Below are positions 23,503-34,350 of a DNA stretch of 64,000 nt, piece after piece. Position 1 is the first letter of the stretch. Every line of letters begins with the position of its first letter. The notes beneath the pieces were generated by a model. The model saw nothing but the letters and a program-made list of their open reading frames with translations, had not been told where the DNA came from and made no database searches. The stretch is taken from assembly GCA_028095005.1 (NCBI GenBank), contig CM051459.1, positions 24,414,699 through 24,478,698 on the forward strand, written 5' to 3'. This stretch comes from Rhynchospora pubera (taxonomy: Eukaryota > Streptophyta > Magnoliopsida > Poales > Cyperaceae). The translations under genes and the position numbers were made by a program.

Positions 23503-24511
23503 GGTATGGCTGGGAACCGAATCCTCTACGGAACTGAAAAAGTTCCGCACGGTGCAGAACTTTTTATACGATTCATTCGATTAAATCCAACAGTCAGGAT
23601 GTACAGGCGCTATTAGGAAAAAAAAAATCACGCGAATAACTCATCTCCGTTGCTCCATCTGTTCCCTCTCGTGCACACAGTGGCTATTGTGGAAACTAAT
23701 TCCATGGCTATTGTGAAAACTAATTACATGACCACTCTCTCATAATTCCATGCAAATATTACAATAGTTTCAATTGATTGATGAAAAAATCTTTTTGCAA
23801 GGTAGAAGTGGAGTTTAGGGTTTGATTGTGCTATTAGAAAAAGGAGCTGTCGGTAGAGCAAAAATAGTATTCAGGGCTTAATTTGTGATGAGAGAAAAGT
23901 ACTCAGCGCATAATTTGGTGCAGGGTGAAGAGGGGAAGTACTCAACCCATAATTTGGTGAAGACGGGGATGAGAGTATGAGAGAAACTTCAATTTGGTGC
24001 AGACGAGAGATCAACTGCGAGAGAGATGGCGACAAAGAGAAGAGAGGTCGACTGTGAGAGAGAAAGGAATGGACTGTGAAGACAGGACGGAAAAAATCAC
24101 AGAAGGGTTCGCGTGTTTTTTTTTTTTTTTTACTTTTTGAGCGATTAACTCAGGCACTTCGAATCATAGCCATCCATTTAAATCCAACGGTCGATACAAG
24201 AAGTTCCGCACGCTGCGGAGAAAAAACTTCCGTAGAGGATTCGGTTCTGGCTGGATAACGTCTAAAACGACCACGAAAACGGTCGATTTCGTTAACCGCT
24301 TCGTTTTAAAACGAAATTGATCACCCAATTGCGTTAACCGTTTCGTCCAAGACGAAACGGTCGAAATCACGAAAATACACATGGACGAAACTGTTCTAAG
24401 CTTTCGTTAACCGTTTCGTTTATAAAACGCAACAAAAAATCTTAACCGTTTCGTTTTGTTTTGGACGAAACGAAACGAAAGGACGGTCGAAACGGTGACC
24501 GTTTTCACCCC
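23503..24511. mobile_element. hAT-like MITE, interrupted by a nested insertion
   Basis: The outer ends are GGTATGGCTGG on the left and CGTTTTCACCCC on the right, with perfect 8-bp target repeats TATACGTG (23495-23502, 24512-24519). The right part is full of GTTAACCGTTTCG-type repeats like those of the hAT MITE at 20135. The element is split near its left end by the insert at 23514-24247. Confidence 0.7.
23514..24247. mobile_element. Nested element with GAACCGAATCC termini
   Basis: TIR of about 25 bp, starting GAACCGAATCCTCTACGGAA and ending TTCCGTAGAGGATTCGGTTC. TGGCTGG occurs on both sides (23507-23513, 24248-24254). Allowing one mismatch, TATGGCTGG/TCTGGCTGG would be a 9-bp Mutator-type duplication. 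It lies inside the hAT MITE. A second internal pair (AAGTTCCGCACG) lies close to each end. No protein-coding content. Confidence 0.65.
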
Positions 24512-25039
24512 TATACGTGGGTATAACTGGGTATAATTAACTCATAAATTATTGATAATCATAAAATATAAAACAAAAAAAAAATTTGAAGATGTGTCAT
24601 ACACATAAAAATGATGATTATTTAGTGCATAGTTTACTCTCTAATTATCTTACCCTTTTTCTAATGACATGAAGTTTGAAAGCTAGTTTGTCTACACTTA
24701 AATGGGCCAAATCTTCTACCGAAGTTTCTGTTATGGTATTTGATGAGAAAAAGTCTAATTTGAATTACATGCTGACAAAATATTACAAGGATTTTAAGGT
24801 GCATAAGTGATTTAAATCACTTTGCCTTGATAACTTCTCATAGTTGAGCCATATTTACTGCTATGGCTGCTAAACAAGAGTACATTCTGGTTCTGCCATA
24901 AGTATTTTCTTTTGTTAACTTTTAAATATGTTTGAATTGGTTTTCAAAATATAAGTGTTGAAGCTATCAAATAAAATATCATTGTCAAGTTATTCATGAT
25001 CCACATCCTAAATAATTTTTCTCGAGTTCCCCTTTTCTA

Positions 25040-26887
25040 GGAAAAATTTTATATAGGACAAAACTTTCCTCAACAATTTTAAATAGAACAAAACAACACC
25101 ATTTTTTTTAATAAGAGCACAGCTATAGCGGCACTAAAATTACCGTTATATCACAGCCTTATAGCGGTATTGGAATTGCCAATATAAGAACTATAGCAGT
25201 AATGCTAATGTCGCTATAGTTTTTTTTTTTTTCCAGCTGAAAAGTTGGTTAGGCAGTTAGGCTTAGGCCCACTTTACAAATTTAGAATGCCCATTCTCTC
25301 TCTTCATCCATCGGTGGAGTATTGTTCTTGTATATTGTTTTCAAGTATTAGAAAAAAAAACGGAAGGTAGATGAACTTAATTAAAAACTTTGATTTAACA
25401 TGCCGACATGTAACAAAGTCATTCTAATATAATAAAATTTCAAAAATAAAATAAATAAAGTCATTCTAAATATATATAATTAAAATATTATAAAATATAT
25501 TATCTTTTTAATAAATGTAATCAAGTTTTTATGATCTTTACTTCTCTATTAATTACCAAAAGACACAAAAAAAAAGAGTTAAAACAACACATTATTTTTA
25601 GGCATGTCTAATATTTTCTAAATTTTAGTCTAGGCATTATGATTTTTCAAATCCGGACACCTATCAAATCTTATTATTTGGAACTTTAATTTTTTCAAAA
25701 ATGATCCAGGTAAGTGATTGTGGTCGCTTGTATTTTGATCCGCCACTATCAAATTCGAGGATGGATCCAGAAAATTTTTAACCCGACACAATTATAATAT
25801 AATAAAAATAAAAAAAATTTAGTAAATAAAGTCATTCTAAACATATATAATTAAAATATTACAAAATGCATCATTTTTTTAATAAATCTAATCAATTTTT
25901 GGTGAACTTTAATTTTCTATCGATCACCAAAAAATACAAAAAAAATTAAAACAACACATTATTTTTAGGTATGCTCAATATTTTTTGAATTTTAGTCTAA
26001 GTACTATGATTTTTCAAATATGGGCACCTATCAAATCCTATTATTCGGGTCCTTAATTTTTCAAAAACGATCCCAGACACTTGCCTGGGGTCGCTTGTAT
26101 TTGGATCCGGCACTGTTATATGAGTCGTGTAATATCTGTTTAATGAACTTATTTCATTAATATGACCGACTATTATGACAAGTTACACGACACGTTCTCA
26201 GTGAAATGATATATCAAATTAATTATCATGTGTAAGTAATTTCGAAAATTATAAAAAAATATGATTAAAAATTAAATATTTTTTTGTTACCTGTATGAAG
26301 TTAAATGTTCAGTTTCTGATATTGTTTTATTCCAAGAAAAATTATGATTAATGGTTCAAAATATTAAAAATGAAAAAAATAATTCGCGAAACGCGCAAAA
26401 TCTCACTAGTATATAATTAATGCATGCACTTAAATTGAGGAGACAATAAGTATATCTTTTAATACATATATAGACTAATTCATTAAAAATAGTGTAATAA
26501 TTACTAAAATTTTTACATTAACTGAAACATTATAATTTTCGAAAAAAAAGAGGTGTTTATACTTAATAACCCATTATTTCCAATGTTGTTCGTCCCTTGC
26601 CCAAGTCCCAAGGCACCAACCAAGCGTCTTTAATGTTTAATCTATCCATCTCTTGTTCTCTCATTTGTTTTTAGTGAATTTATATTCATATAACGGCCTA
26701 AGCCTAACCAACTTTTCAGCCGGAAAAAAAAAAAAAACTACAGCGGCACTAGCATTGTCGCTATAGCTCTTATATTGGCAATTCCAATGCCGCTATAAGG
26801 CTGTGCTATAACGACAATTTTAGTACCGCTATAGTTGTGCTCTTATTAAAAAAAATAATACTGTTTTGTTCTATATAAAATTTTTCC
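25040..26887. mobile_element. Mutator-like element with ~200-bp TIRs (MULE-3)
   Basis: Left arm 25040-25245 and right arm about 26695-26887 are inverted copies over about 200 bp. They start GGAAAAATTTTATATAG and include a block of alternating GCGGCACTA and CTATAGC motifs. The 9-bp target duplication CCTTTTCTA is perfect (25031-25039, 26888-26896). The 1.4-kb interior holds a direct duplication (about 25425-25755 and 25795-26115) and no transposase, so the element is non-autonomous. It lies between flotillin copies a and b. Confidence 0.85.
25425..26115. repeat. Direct duplication of ~330 bp inside MULE-3
   Basis: Two head-to-tail copies, offset by about 365-370 bp, share landmarks in the same order. 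These are AATAAAGTCATTCTAAA, AAAACAACACATTATTTTTA, TTTTAGTCTA, GATTTTTCAAAT, CACCTATCAAATC and GTCGCTTGTATTTGGATCC. Each ends near a GGATCCGCCACT/GGATCCGGCACT sequence. The copies differ at many positions, so the duplication is not recent. Confidence 0.75.
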
Positions 26888-27095
26888 CCTTTTCTAACAT
26901 AGAAGAAACCCCATGTAAGAAAATTAAACTTAAACTAACTATTGTCATAAAAATGAGACTTAGGCATCCAGCGTAGTATCCAGTGCAGTATCCGTTGCTG
27001 TGTTACAGCACAGGTATTCTTTTACTTAATTTCAAATTTACATTGCAATCTCATGCACAAGAGCAGAAATAAACAGACTTGTTGAATCTATCTTG

Positions 27096-28744
27096 TTACT
27101 GATTCATAACACGAATGTCTGGTTGCAGGCTTCTCATCATATCAGCATTTATCGCTGCAATTTCTTCATAGACCCCCTTATCAACCATCATGTAATTCCT
27201 CACTTTATTGTAATCTCCCTCAAATTTCTCCATCAATGATTTCAGATACTCACTCTCGCCCTTTGCCAAGTCTTCTAATGCCTTTGCCTCGTTTTGCATG
27301 CTGTAGAGCTCTCCTTCAGCCTCCTTTTGACTCTCAAACAATGCAGCTTCTGCTGTTGCTCGGCACCCATCGGCAGCTTGAACTTGCTCGTACAGTGCTG
27401 CAGAGGCTGCATTTTGCTTGTTGTAGAGCTCCCATTCTGATTCTCGCATCTGACAAGATTTTCAATTAATTTGTCAAAGATCTGTTATCTTGCTTTAAGA
27501 ACTGGATGAGGTTCACTTTCCATTTTTACAATTTCTTAGGATTAATTGAATTTTACCTGTGACTGTTTTAGTAATTTTTTATAAGATTGGAGCCTCTTTT
27601 TATTGGTAATTAACTCATTTCGATGCAAATGACCTGGCAAATCTTTAGGATTTAAAGGAACAATTATCACTATCCCTAATTGTAAATAGATTAGAGCCAC
27701 TGGTCTACTGGCATATCAATTATACAAATTAGATTTGGAAACTAAATTCTACCAAAGAAATTTCCTGTCATGGCCAAGGAGAAAAGAGATGCAAAAAGAG
27801 CAAACCTTTGTCTGGTATTCGACTTTGGCCTTGGTAAGGTTCTCAGCCTTGAGCATCTCCATCTGCCTCGCAGCATTTTTTCTCTCAACCTCAATTTGCA
27901 ACTCAGCATCCCTTAACTGCACAGCCTTGGTAGCCTCCACTTGCTCCATCTTCGTTTGTCGCTCCCACTCAGCCTTCTTCATTGCCAGTTCAGCATTCGC
28001 CTTGGCTACCTCAGCCTCCCTCTCATTCTCAAACAACTTCACCTCCATCGTTACCTTTGCCTCTTCCTTCTGTAGCTCTCCCAGCCTTTGCTTCGTGTAT
28101 ATTTTCGTCTCTGTATCCACCTTTGCGGCGTATTGCGACATATGACCTTCTCTTTCCTTAACCCCCATATCCCCTTTCATGGTCTCCTCTGCTACTTCCA
28201 CCTTTGCCTGATTTGCTCTTTTTTGTTGCATCTTTATACCAGCAGTGGAGACGAACCCAATTCCACGCTCATCTACAAGTTGCCTGACATTCGCATTGTA
28301 GATAAGCAAACCGAATGGTAGCAATTCCTTCTGAACATGCTCGACAACTTCGTTGTTGAACATTTTCGGTTCATGAAAGATTGTTCCCAATGTCTTTGTG
28401 GAAGCAACCACTCGCGTTTCGCCTTCTATCACCCCTTTGACAATCTCTTTGACATGTTCTTTGCAAGAATTCTTGTCTTGGGACGAGATGAGCCTCGCAT
28501 ACTTTTCAAGGCTTGCTACGTCATCCGTGCGGGGACCAATGGTTAGGACAGCAGGGAGAACAAAGGTGACATTGTCAGAGCTGATAGCTTGCACTCGAAA
28601 CGAATAGGACTCCGGCGAGATGTCGAAGCAGATGCATACCTGGCCAGGAAAGATCCATGATTTCTTTGCAATCTTGATTTCTTTTATGCCAGTACCTGTT
28701 ATGGCGAGATACTCCGAGGGGCCAGCAACCCGAAATGACACCAT
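27096..28744 (-). CDS. Flotillin-like protein, copy b (two exons, short C terminus)
   Basis: Exon 1 (28744-27806) and exon 2 (27449-27096) join in phase 0 to give about 430 residues. The SPFH domain starts MVSFRVAGPSEYLAITG and includes IGPRTDD and GVIEGETRVVAST. The coiled coil follows, then ESEYLKSLMEKFEGDY. The protein ends at LQPDIRVMNQ, about 45-80 residues earlier than copies c and a. It lacks the MNEVA/VQDQTG C-terminal segment present in both. It has no intron in the SPFH region. The acceptor CTTGTCAG is followed directly by ATG CGA, replacing the VQEAN junction of the other copies. A TATATAA-like box lies at about 28922-28927 on the minus strand. The frame is open and splice sites are good, so it may be functional but diverged. 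Confidence 0.88.
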
Positions 28745-29372
28745 TTTTTGGAAAAAGAGCAAAAAAGGTGAAGTAACTAGGGTTTAATTTGAGAATTTGG
28801 AGGAAATCGGAGGAGAATAGCACAGCCAAGAATTAGATGGATATATTCAGTTAATTTTCCATCGCCTTGCTTTGTCAACGAAGAGGGATGGAGATTTTTT
28901 ATTTATTATTAGCGCGTTACTTATATAGATTTTGACGGTTCACTCTTTTATTATAGGAAAAATGAAAATAATATTTATAAATAATTAAATTTGGTGGTGT
29001 TTGACGGAGTCACCAGATCCAAATGCATTTTTAGATCAAATAAAAAACGGGTTTAATTGCTAATAAAGTTCATCTGGAACCAAAATCAAAATGGCTCCTA
29101 AAAAATTAATGAAAGGGAGAGGGAAGTTGGACCATCCTCTGCGGCTTCGGAAAAAAAAAAAAGCACCATGATTTTTTTTACCGTCAATCCTCTGATCTAA
29201 TTTCGACGGAGATGTTTTTACGGACAGTACGAATTTCAACTAATTTAACATTAATCACCGAGCATTCATTGTTGATTGGAAGACATTCTTTGTGTACGCT
29301 ATTGTGCACACAGCTTGCTCTCGACAAAGCAGTAGCCAGTAGCCTTTGGCAATCCTTGGATGCACCTTTGTG

Positions 29373-29788
29373 CACGGATTCACATCCTCTACAGCCAACA
29401 CTCTCCGCTCCGCTGTACCGTCCATTCAAGATAATTTTTTTAATATTTAAAATTTTTAAAATTTAAATGCTAAATCTAAACCGTTAATTTTGTTCAACTT
29501 TACAGACGATAGATTTTTATATAAATTTTATAAAATTTGGAGTCGATTTGATACTTGATTAAATAACCAAACTATAAACATATTAGAATTAATCAGTCAT
29601 AATTAACCATATTCGTTCATTTGTGGAACACTTGATCTAGTATCAAATCAACTCTAAATTTTATAAAACTTATATGAAAATACATCGCTTGTGAACAAGA
29701 TCAACCGTTTATATTTAACATTTTACTTTTAAAATAAAAAAACCTTAGTTGGACGGTACAGTCCAAAACTTTGACTGTAGAGGATGTC
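29373..29788. mobile_element. Fold-back hAT-like MITE (sibling of 2717-3151)
   Basis: The inverted arms pair along most of the 416 bp, with core TIR CATCCTCTACAGCCAA and GACTGTAGAGGATGTC. It is flanked by CCTTTGTG on both sides (29365-29372, 29789-29796), an 8-bp target size. The arms share long blocks with the copy at 2717-3151, for example GATTTGATACTTGATTAA. The left terminus is less certain than the right. Confidence 0.6.
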
Positions 29789-29799
29789 CCTTTGTGGAC

Positions 29800-31560
29800 A
29801 CCTTGTTCTCGACAAACACAGTAGCCTTTGAGCAAATTTTCATCTATATTCCTGCAATAGCTATTGCAGAAACAGAAACTATCCTACAACTAAAAGTATC
29901 ATACAACTATTCGTTAAAGTATCTTGCAACTAACCAAGAAAAATAAGAAAAATAAATATTTTAATAGACCCGCAAATATTTCTCCTTAAATTAACGACTT
30001 GGTTACTGCAAAAGAATTAAATGTTTTGGAAATAGCTTTTGACCACTAATTTTCACTATAGATAAATGAATTTTGGGAAAAAAAAAATGGCAACTAATAA
30101 TTTGTTTGTTGGGAGTCAAAATTGAAATTCAAATATATTGATTGACTAGGAAGTTTAATTAGAATGATTTAAATTTAAAAGTGTATCAATTATTTTAGCT
30201 ATAAGTCTATACTGATAAAACACATAATGCTCACTTTTAACATGTCACAAAGAGAAATTGATTCTTGAGGAGAGAATGCACGAAGGAGACACGCAGGGCT
30301 CACTAGAAAATGATGAATAACACAGCTATACATAGTTATTAAAGTACTTAAACAATGCTTTTAGAGACCTAAACACCATATTCTCCATCTACATTAATTT
30401 AATAATCCATCCACAAAGCACGCTGAAGTCATCATATGCTTGTCATTGTCATTTACCGCCCGTCTACTCATACATACTAGTACTTCTGAAAACTTAGCAC
30501 TAAATTTATAAAAACGTACATGTAATCTGTGAAACTTTCAAGGCTGAAATTCTGATGTTGACTGTAAGGCATAAATGTTCTCTCTTTTGAACAAACTTAT
30601 TTCTAATTAGTAAATCATAGTCCTTGAAGTCAACTTAATATAATTGTCATTGTGATATGTACTCCAATTTGACTATAGGAGTTGCACATTAATAATTTGA
30701 AATAAAACAACTTCGTATCAAAACCATCTCCAAAAGACACACTTAATTAATTATCTTCTATTATGTATAGAAATAAAAGGTTGATTGAAATGAATTAGCA
30801 GGGGCCGTATAACTAAAAGATAAGAACTTGAAGATACAAAAATTCAATTATAAGTCGACAAACATTTTTGTTCTTAATCAAGTCTTATCTTATTTATTGA
30901 GGAAACTTTGACGTACAAGTTGAGGATACACGACGAGGCATTGACATGATCATTTTATCTAATTTCCCACCAGCATAGCTCGTCAAGTATCATGGAAATT
31001 GGGTGGAATTTGTCGTTATATTCTATTTTCCCCTAAGCAGTTTTTTTTTTAAAGAAAAATAAGGTTCAAGTCCCTATCTTAATTAATAATTAAAGCAAAA
31101 GTTTACAACAAAAAGATTAGCAAGTAGCTAATATGTAAAAAGAAAACCAACAATTCAAAAATAAGTTAAAAAATAAAAAGTAAAAAGCGGGAAGAAAAAG
31201 AAAACCAAGCTATTTTTTAAAGAAATTCCACTCTAATAAAACCTCGTGCAGCAAATCAGAAGACACTTTAACACCCTAAAAACTCTTGTTTTTATATTAG
31301 AACTTTTTTTGTTCAAACTTTAGCACCTCTAAGCAGTTGCATATATACATTTAATTCAAGCTTTTTTTGGTTCTTGGATTCATATAAAAAAATGGAAATA
31401 GTAATATTGCAATTGTGAATTTGTGATGAGAAAAATATAAATAAAGTGATTTTCAGGCCCTCAAACTGTGAATTGACAACTGGGCCTGTCAGCAAGTTGG
31501 GCTACATATAGAAATTTGTGACGTTAGAATTAAGTTCTAAACTTCTAATTTCATTAGAGT
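29800..31560. other. Intergenic DNA without recognised features
   Basis: AT-rich and free of long ORFs. No TIR pairs or RNA genes were seen. Confidence 0.35.
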
Positions 31561-31639
31561 GATAGTTGTAGACTTGTAGTTGTCGGTTTATTTTATTTTT
31601 ATCTGTAATTATTCCTCTGCATGACTGTATATATTTCTA

Positions 31640-31750
31640 TGAAAGGTCGCAGGTTCGAAATTCGGTTGGGAGGTCTTTCATAGACATTTAATTTAAAAAT
31701 AAGTTAGATGGCTTAGACCTCCAATTTATCTTCACAAAAAAAAAATATTA
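31640..31750 (+). mobile_element. SINE-like 3' fragment with pol III B box
   Basis: GGTCGCAGGTTCGAAATTC matches the tRNA-type B box. It is followed by GGGAGGTCTTTCATAGACATT, a short body ending in ACCTCCAATTTATCTTCAC, and a poly(A) run. The copy at 55995-56105 (minus strand) has the same order: GGTCGCAGGTTCGAAACC, AGACATTTAATTAAAAA, CTCAATTTATCTT, A-run. No convincing A box is present upstream, so both copies are probably 5'-truncated. Confidence 0.5.
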
Positions 31751-31768
31751 TATTCTTCCTATCTGTTA

Positions 31769-31957
31769 GGCTCCGTTTGGATGACTTCTTCCCGGAATAA
31801 GGAATAAGGAATAACCACTTTTTACCAATAAATTTATTTCTAACCATCCAAACTCTTCACAAAAGTTACACACTTCCCAATAAATTTACCCCTTCCGAAT
31901 AAATTTCTTCCCTTCTTTCTTCTTTCTATCTTATTCTCAACGCATCCAAACGGAGCC
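31769..31957. mobile_element. Tourist MITE
   Basis: A 189-bp element with near-perfect TIRs GGCTCCGTTTGGATG and CATCCAAACGGAGCC, flanked by TTA on both sides (31766-31768, 31958-31960). This is the hallmark of Tourist (PIF/Harbinger) MITEs. Noncoding. Confidence 0.9.
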
Positions 31958-32508
31958 TTAAATTTAAACAAAGTTGGCAGCGTGTGTTAACTCTTTTTTC
32001 TAATCCAAATAAGTATTATTAAGAAGTTTCTGATCCAAACCCGATCAATTAATCCATTGTATTTTTACTTTCTAGAAATAATTTTTCTCGTGGGAGATTT
32101 CATAATTCTACATATAATTTACACACAATCCATATAAGTTGATGCGTTGTTATTAATGAAATTGCAGCTAACAATGCTTAGCATGTCAAACAATCATTAG
32201 GAAGCCTCTCTCTATTTATTACAAGCAGAATAGCAAATAGGTTGTACCTACTACGTAATTTCCTCAAAATTTCTAATTCTAAACTATTTATCTAATTTAA
32301 ATTTATATCTCGGATATGCAAGTTCCATACCGGTACCACTAACATAAAGTCAATAAATTCGGTGATTCATTATCTTTATAATATACGGATGATTGGCCGG
32401 AAAGCATTGACAATTTGAGTTGGACCAATAGATGCCAGGCCCTATGACGACACAGCAGGATAACTGCATAAGACGCGGCGATTGACTTCAAAATTAAAAC
32501 CAATCCTT

Positions 32509-32780
32509 TATTATGAAATTAAATAATTATGTGGATTGTTTATCTTCATATTTCCACTAAGCATTTATCTCCACTACACATTTATATCCATGATCTCCAC
32601 TACCTATTTATTGTCATTATGTGAGATATTATTTTGTAGCCTATAAATTGAGGCATTGTACATTTGTATGGATGGTTGGAATGAGAGAATAAAAATTCTG
32701 AAATTTGTGATTGAGAATATAGTCTTACTTACTCTTAATATTTTGTTCATTATTTCTTTCTTCCACCTTAATTTACAACA
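32509..32780 (+). repeat. 5' LTR of the copia element
   Basis: 272 bp. The first dinucleotide is TA instead of the expected TG, and the end is ACAACA. By eye it differs from the 3' LTR at 8 positions with no length change. A TATAAAT motif near 32641 is a probable promoter element. Confidence 0.93.
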
Positions 32781-33289
32781 CATTATCAGCACGACTTGCT
32801 CGGGAAGAATTACAAAGAAATTACAAAAGGTAAATCACCATGCGATATGATATAATATAAAAGTTTTATAAATCTGTTTGATTTAATAATTACCGGCGTT
32901 ATGAAATTTCATAGGTAAAAGATTTCATTCAAAATAATATATATATTTTTCATAATTTTGATTCTGTTTCGAAGAATTAAATCCGAAATTTTTGCTATAT
33001 ATTTCTTTTGTTTGAATATATTAGAATCATTCCCCGAAGTGAATGATGATGAAAATAATTATTTAATTTGCTCGAAAGGAATTATAAAGTTGTTTGCAAA
33101 AATTGCTACGAAGAAGTTGCAAAGTTTCTAGGTAAGTAAGAATAAATTGCTCAAAAATTTTTGAAGGTAAGTAAAAAGTATGATTGATATCATATAACTT
33201 ATTAATTTTAATTTTATTCGAATTTTTTGATTGCTATATTTTTTTGTTTAAAATTTATGAGAATCATTCCCTGAAGTGAATGATGATAA

Positions 33290-34060
33290 AAATAATAACT
33301 TGAAGGAATTATTCAAACTTAAAAGTTTATCAAGAACCTGAAGTTCTTATTACATGAAGAATTTGAAGTTCATATTTCGATTTAAAGTTATTTAGAACCT
33401 GAAGTTCTTAATCATAAATAATTTGTTTAGAACCCGAAGTTCTTAATACTTGATTTTATTTTTGTTTAAAAGCTGAAGTTTATATTTCATTTAAAACTAT
33501 TTAGAACCTAAAGTTCTTGATACTTGTAGTAATTTATTTAGAACTTGAAGTTCTTAATTTTTTTATTTATTTTGATTAGAACATGAAGTTCTATTTGAAA
33601 TTTAATATAACCAGAAGTTATGAAATACCATTGAATATCATTAAATAAATAACTCGAAGTTATTATTCAAAGTTGAAATTTATATCAAAGAACCAGAAGT
33701 TCTATTCCTTAAATAATCAGAAGTTATCATAGGATATTGGATGAAAAATAACATGAAGTTATTCCCAATTTAAAATATATTAGCACTTATTATTGGTCAT
33801 TGAATGAAAAATAACCTGAAGTTATTTCAATTAATTTATTTAAATTGCGCAGTCAAAATGATTTAATAACCAGAAGTTATTAAATAAAATATAACTTGAA
33901 GTTATAATGCTAAATTATTATTATTTTTTCTCTTTATTTGTTCATTTTATTTATTTATTTACTTATCTCTATTTCATTTATCATAACCTAAAGTTATGAT
34001 ACTAATAACCGGAAGTTATTAAAGTAATAACCTAAAGTTATGATGAAATCATGTTAGTAC
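33290..34060 (+). repeat. Array of ~19 quasi-palindromic 15-mers in the copia leader
   Basis: About 19 copies of a short motif of the form arm-spacer-GAAGTT-arm are scattered every 20-60 bp. One class has arms AGAAC and GTTCT (for example AGAACTTGAAGTTCT). The other has ATAAC and GTTAT (for example ATAACTTGAAGTTAT). When one arm changes the other usually changes to keep pairing. A third class, GGTCC..GAAGTACC, occurs near 37154 and 37977 toward the 3' end of the element. The region has no ORF. Confidence 0.8.
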
Positions 34061-34350
34061 TCTTGAAGAGCCTTTCAAGAAAAATATGACTATCAAAATA
34101 AAAAACTCATTATAATAAGATATTGATAAAAAGAAAAATGTACCAGCAGTACATTCAAAGAAAAACAACTTGAAGATGTTTATGACATATGTGGTATAAC
34201 AAAATATTTATAGCGTACCAGCAGTACATCTAAATAATATTTTAAAGTTTCATTGTAGGAATTTTTAATTTATGTTTAATTTTTATATTATGAATATGTT
34301 AATAAATAAAAGTAAATTTATTTTTACTTTTCTTTTTATTTCAAGGGAAA

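Noticed and set aside
34060..34350. Remnant gag upstream of copia pol
   Set aside because: I looked for a CCHC knuckle and a capsid-like frame in all three frames of 32.9-34.35 kb and found none.
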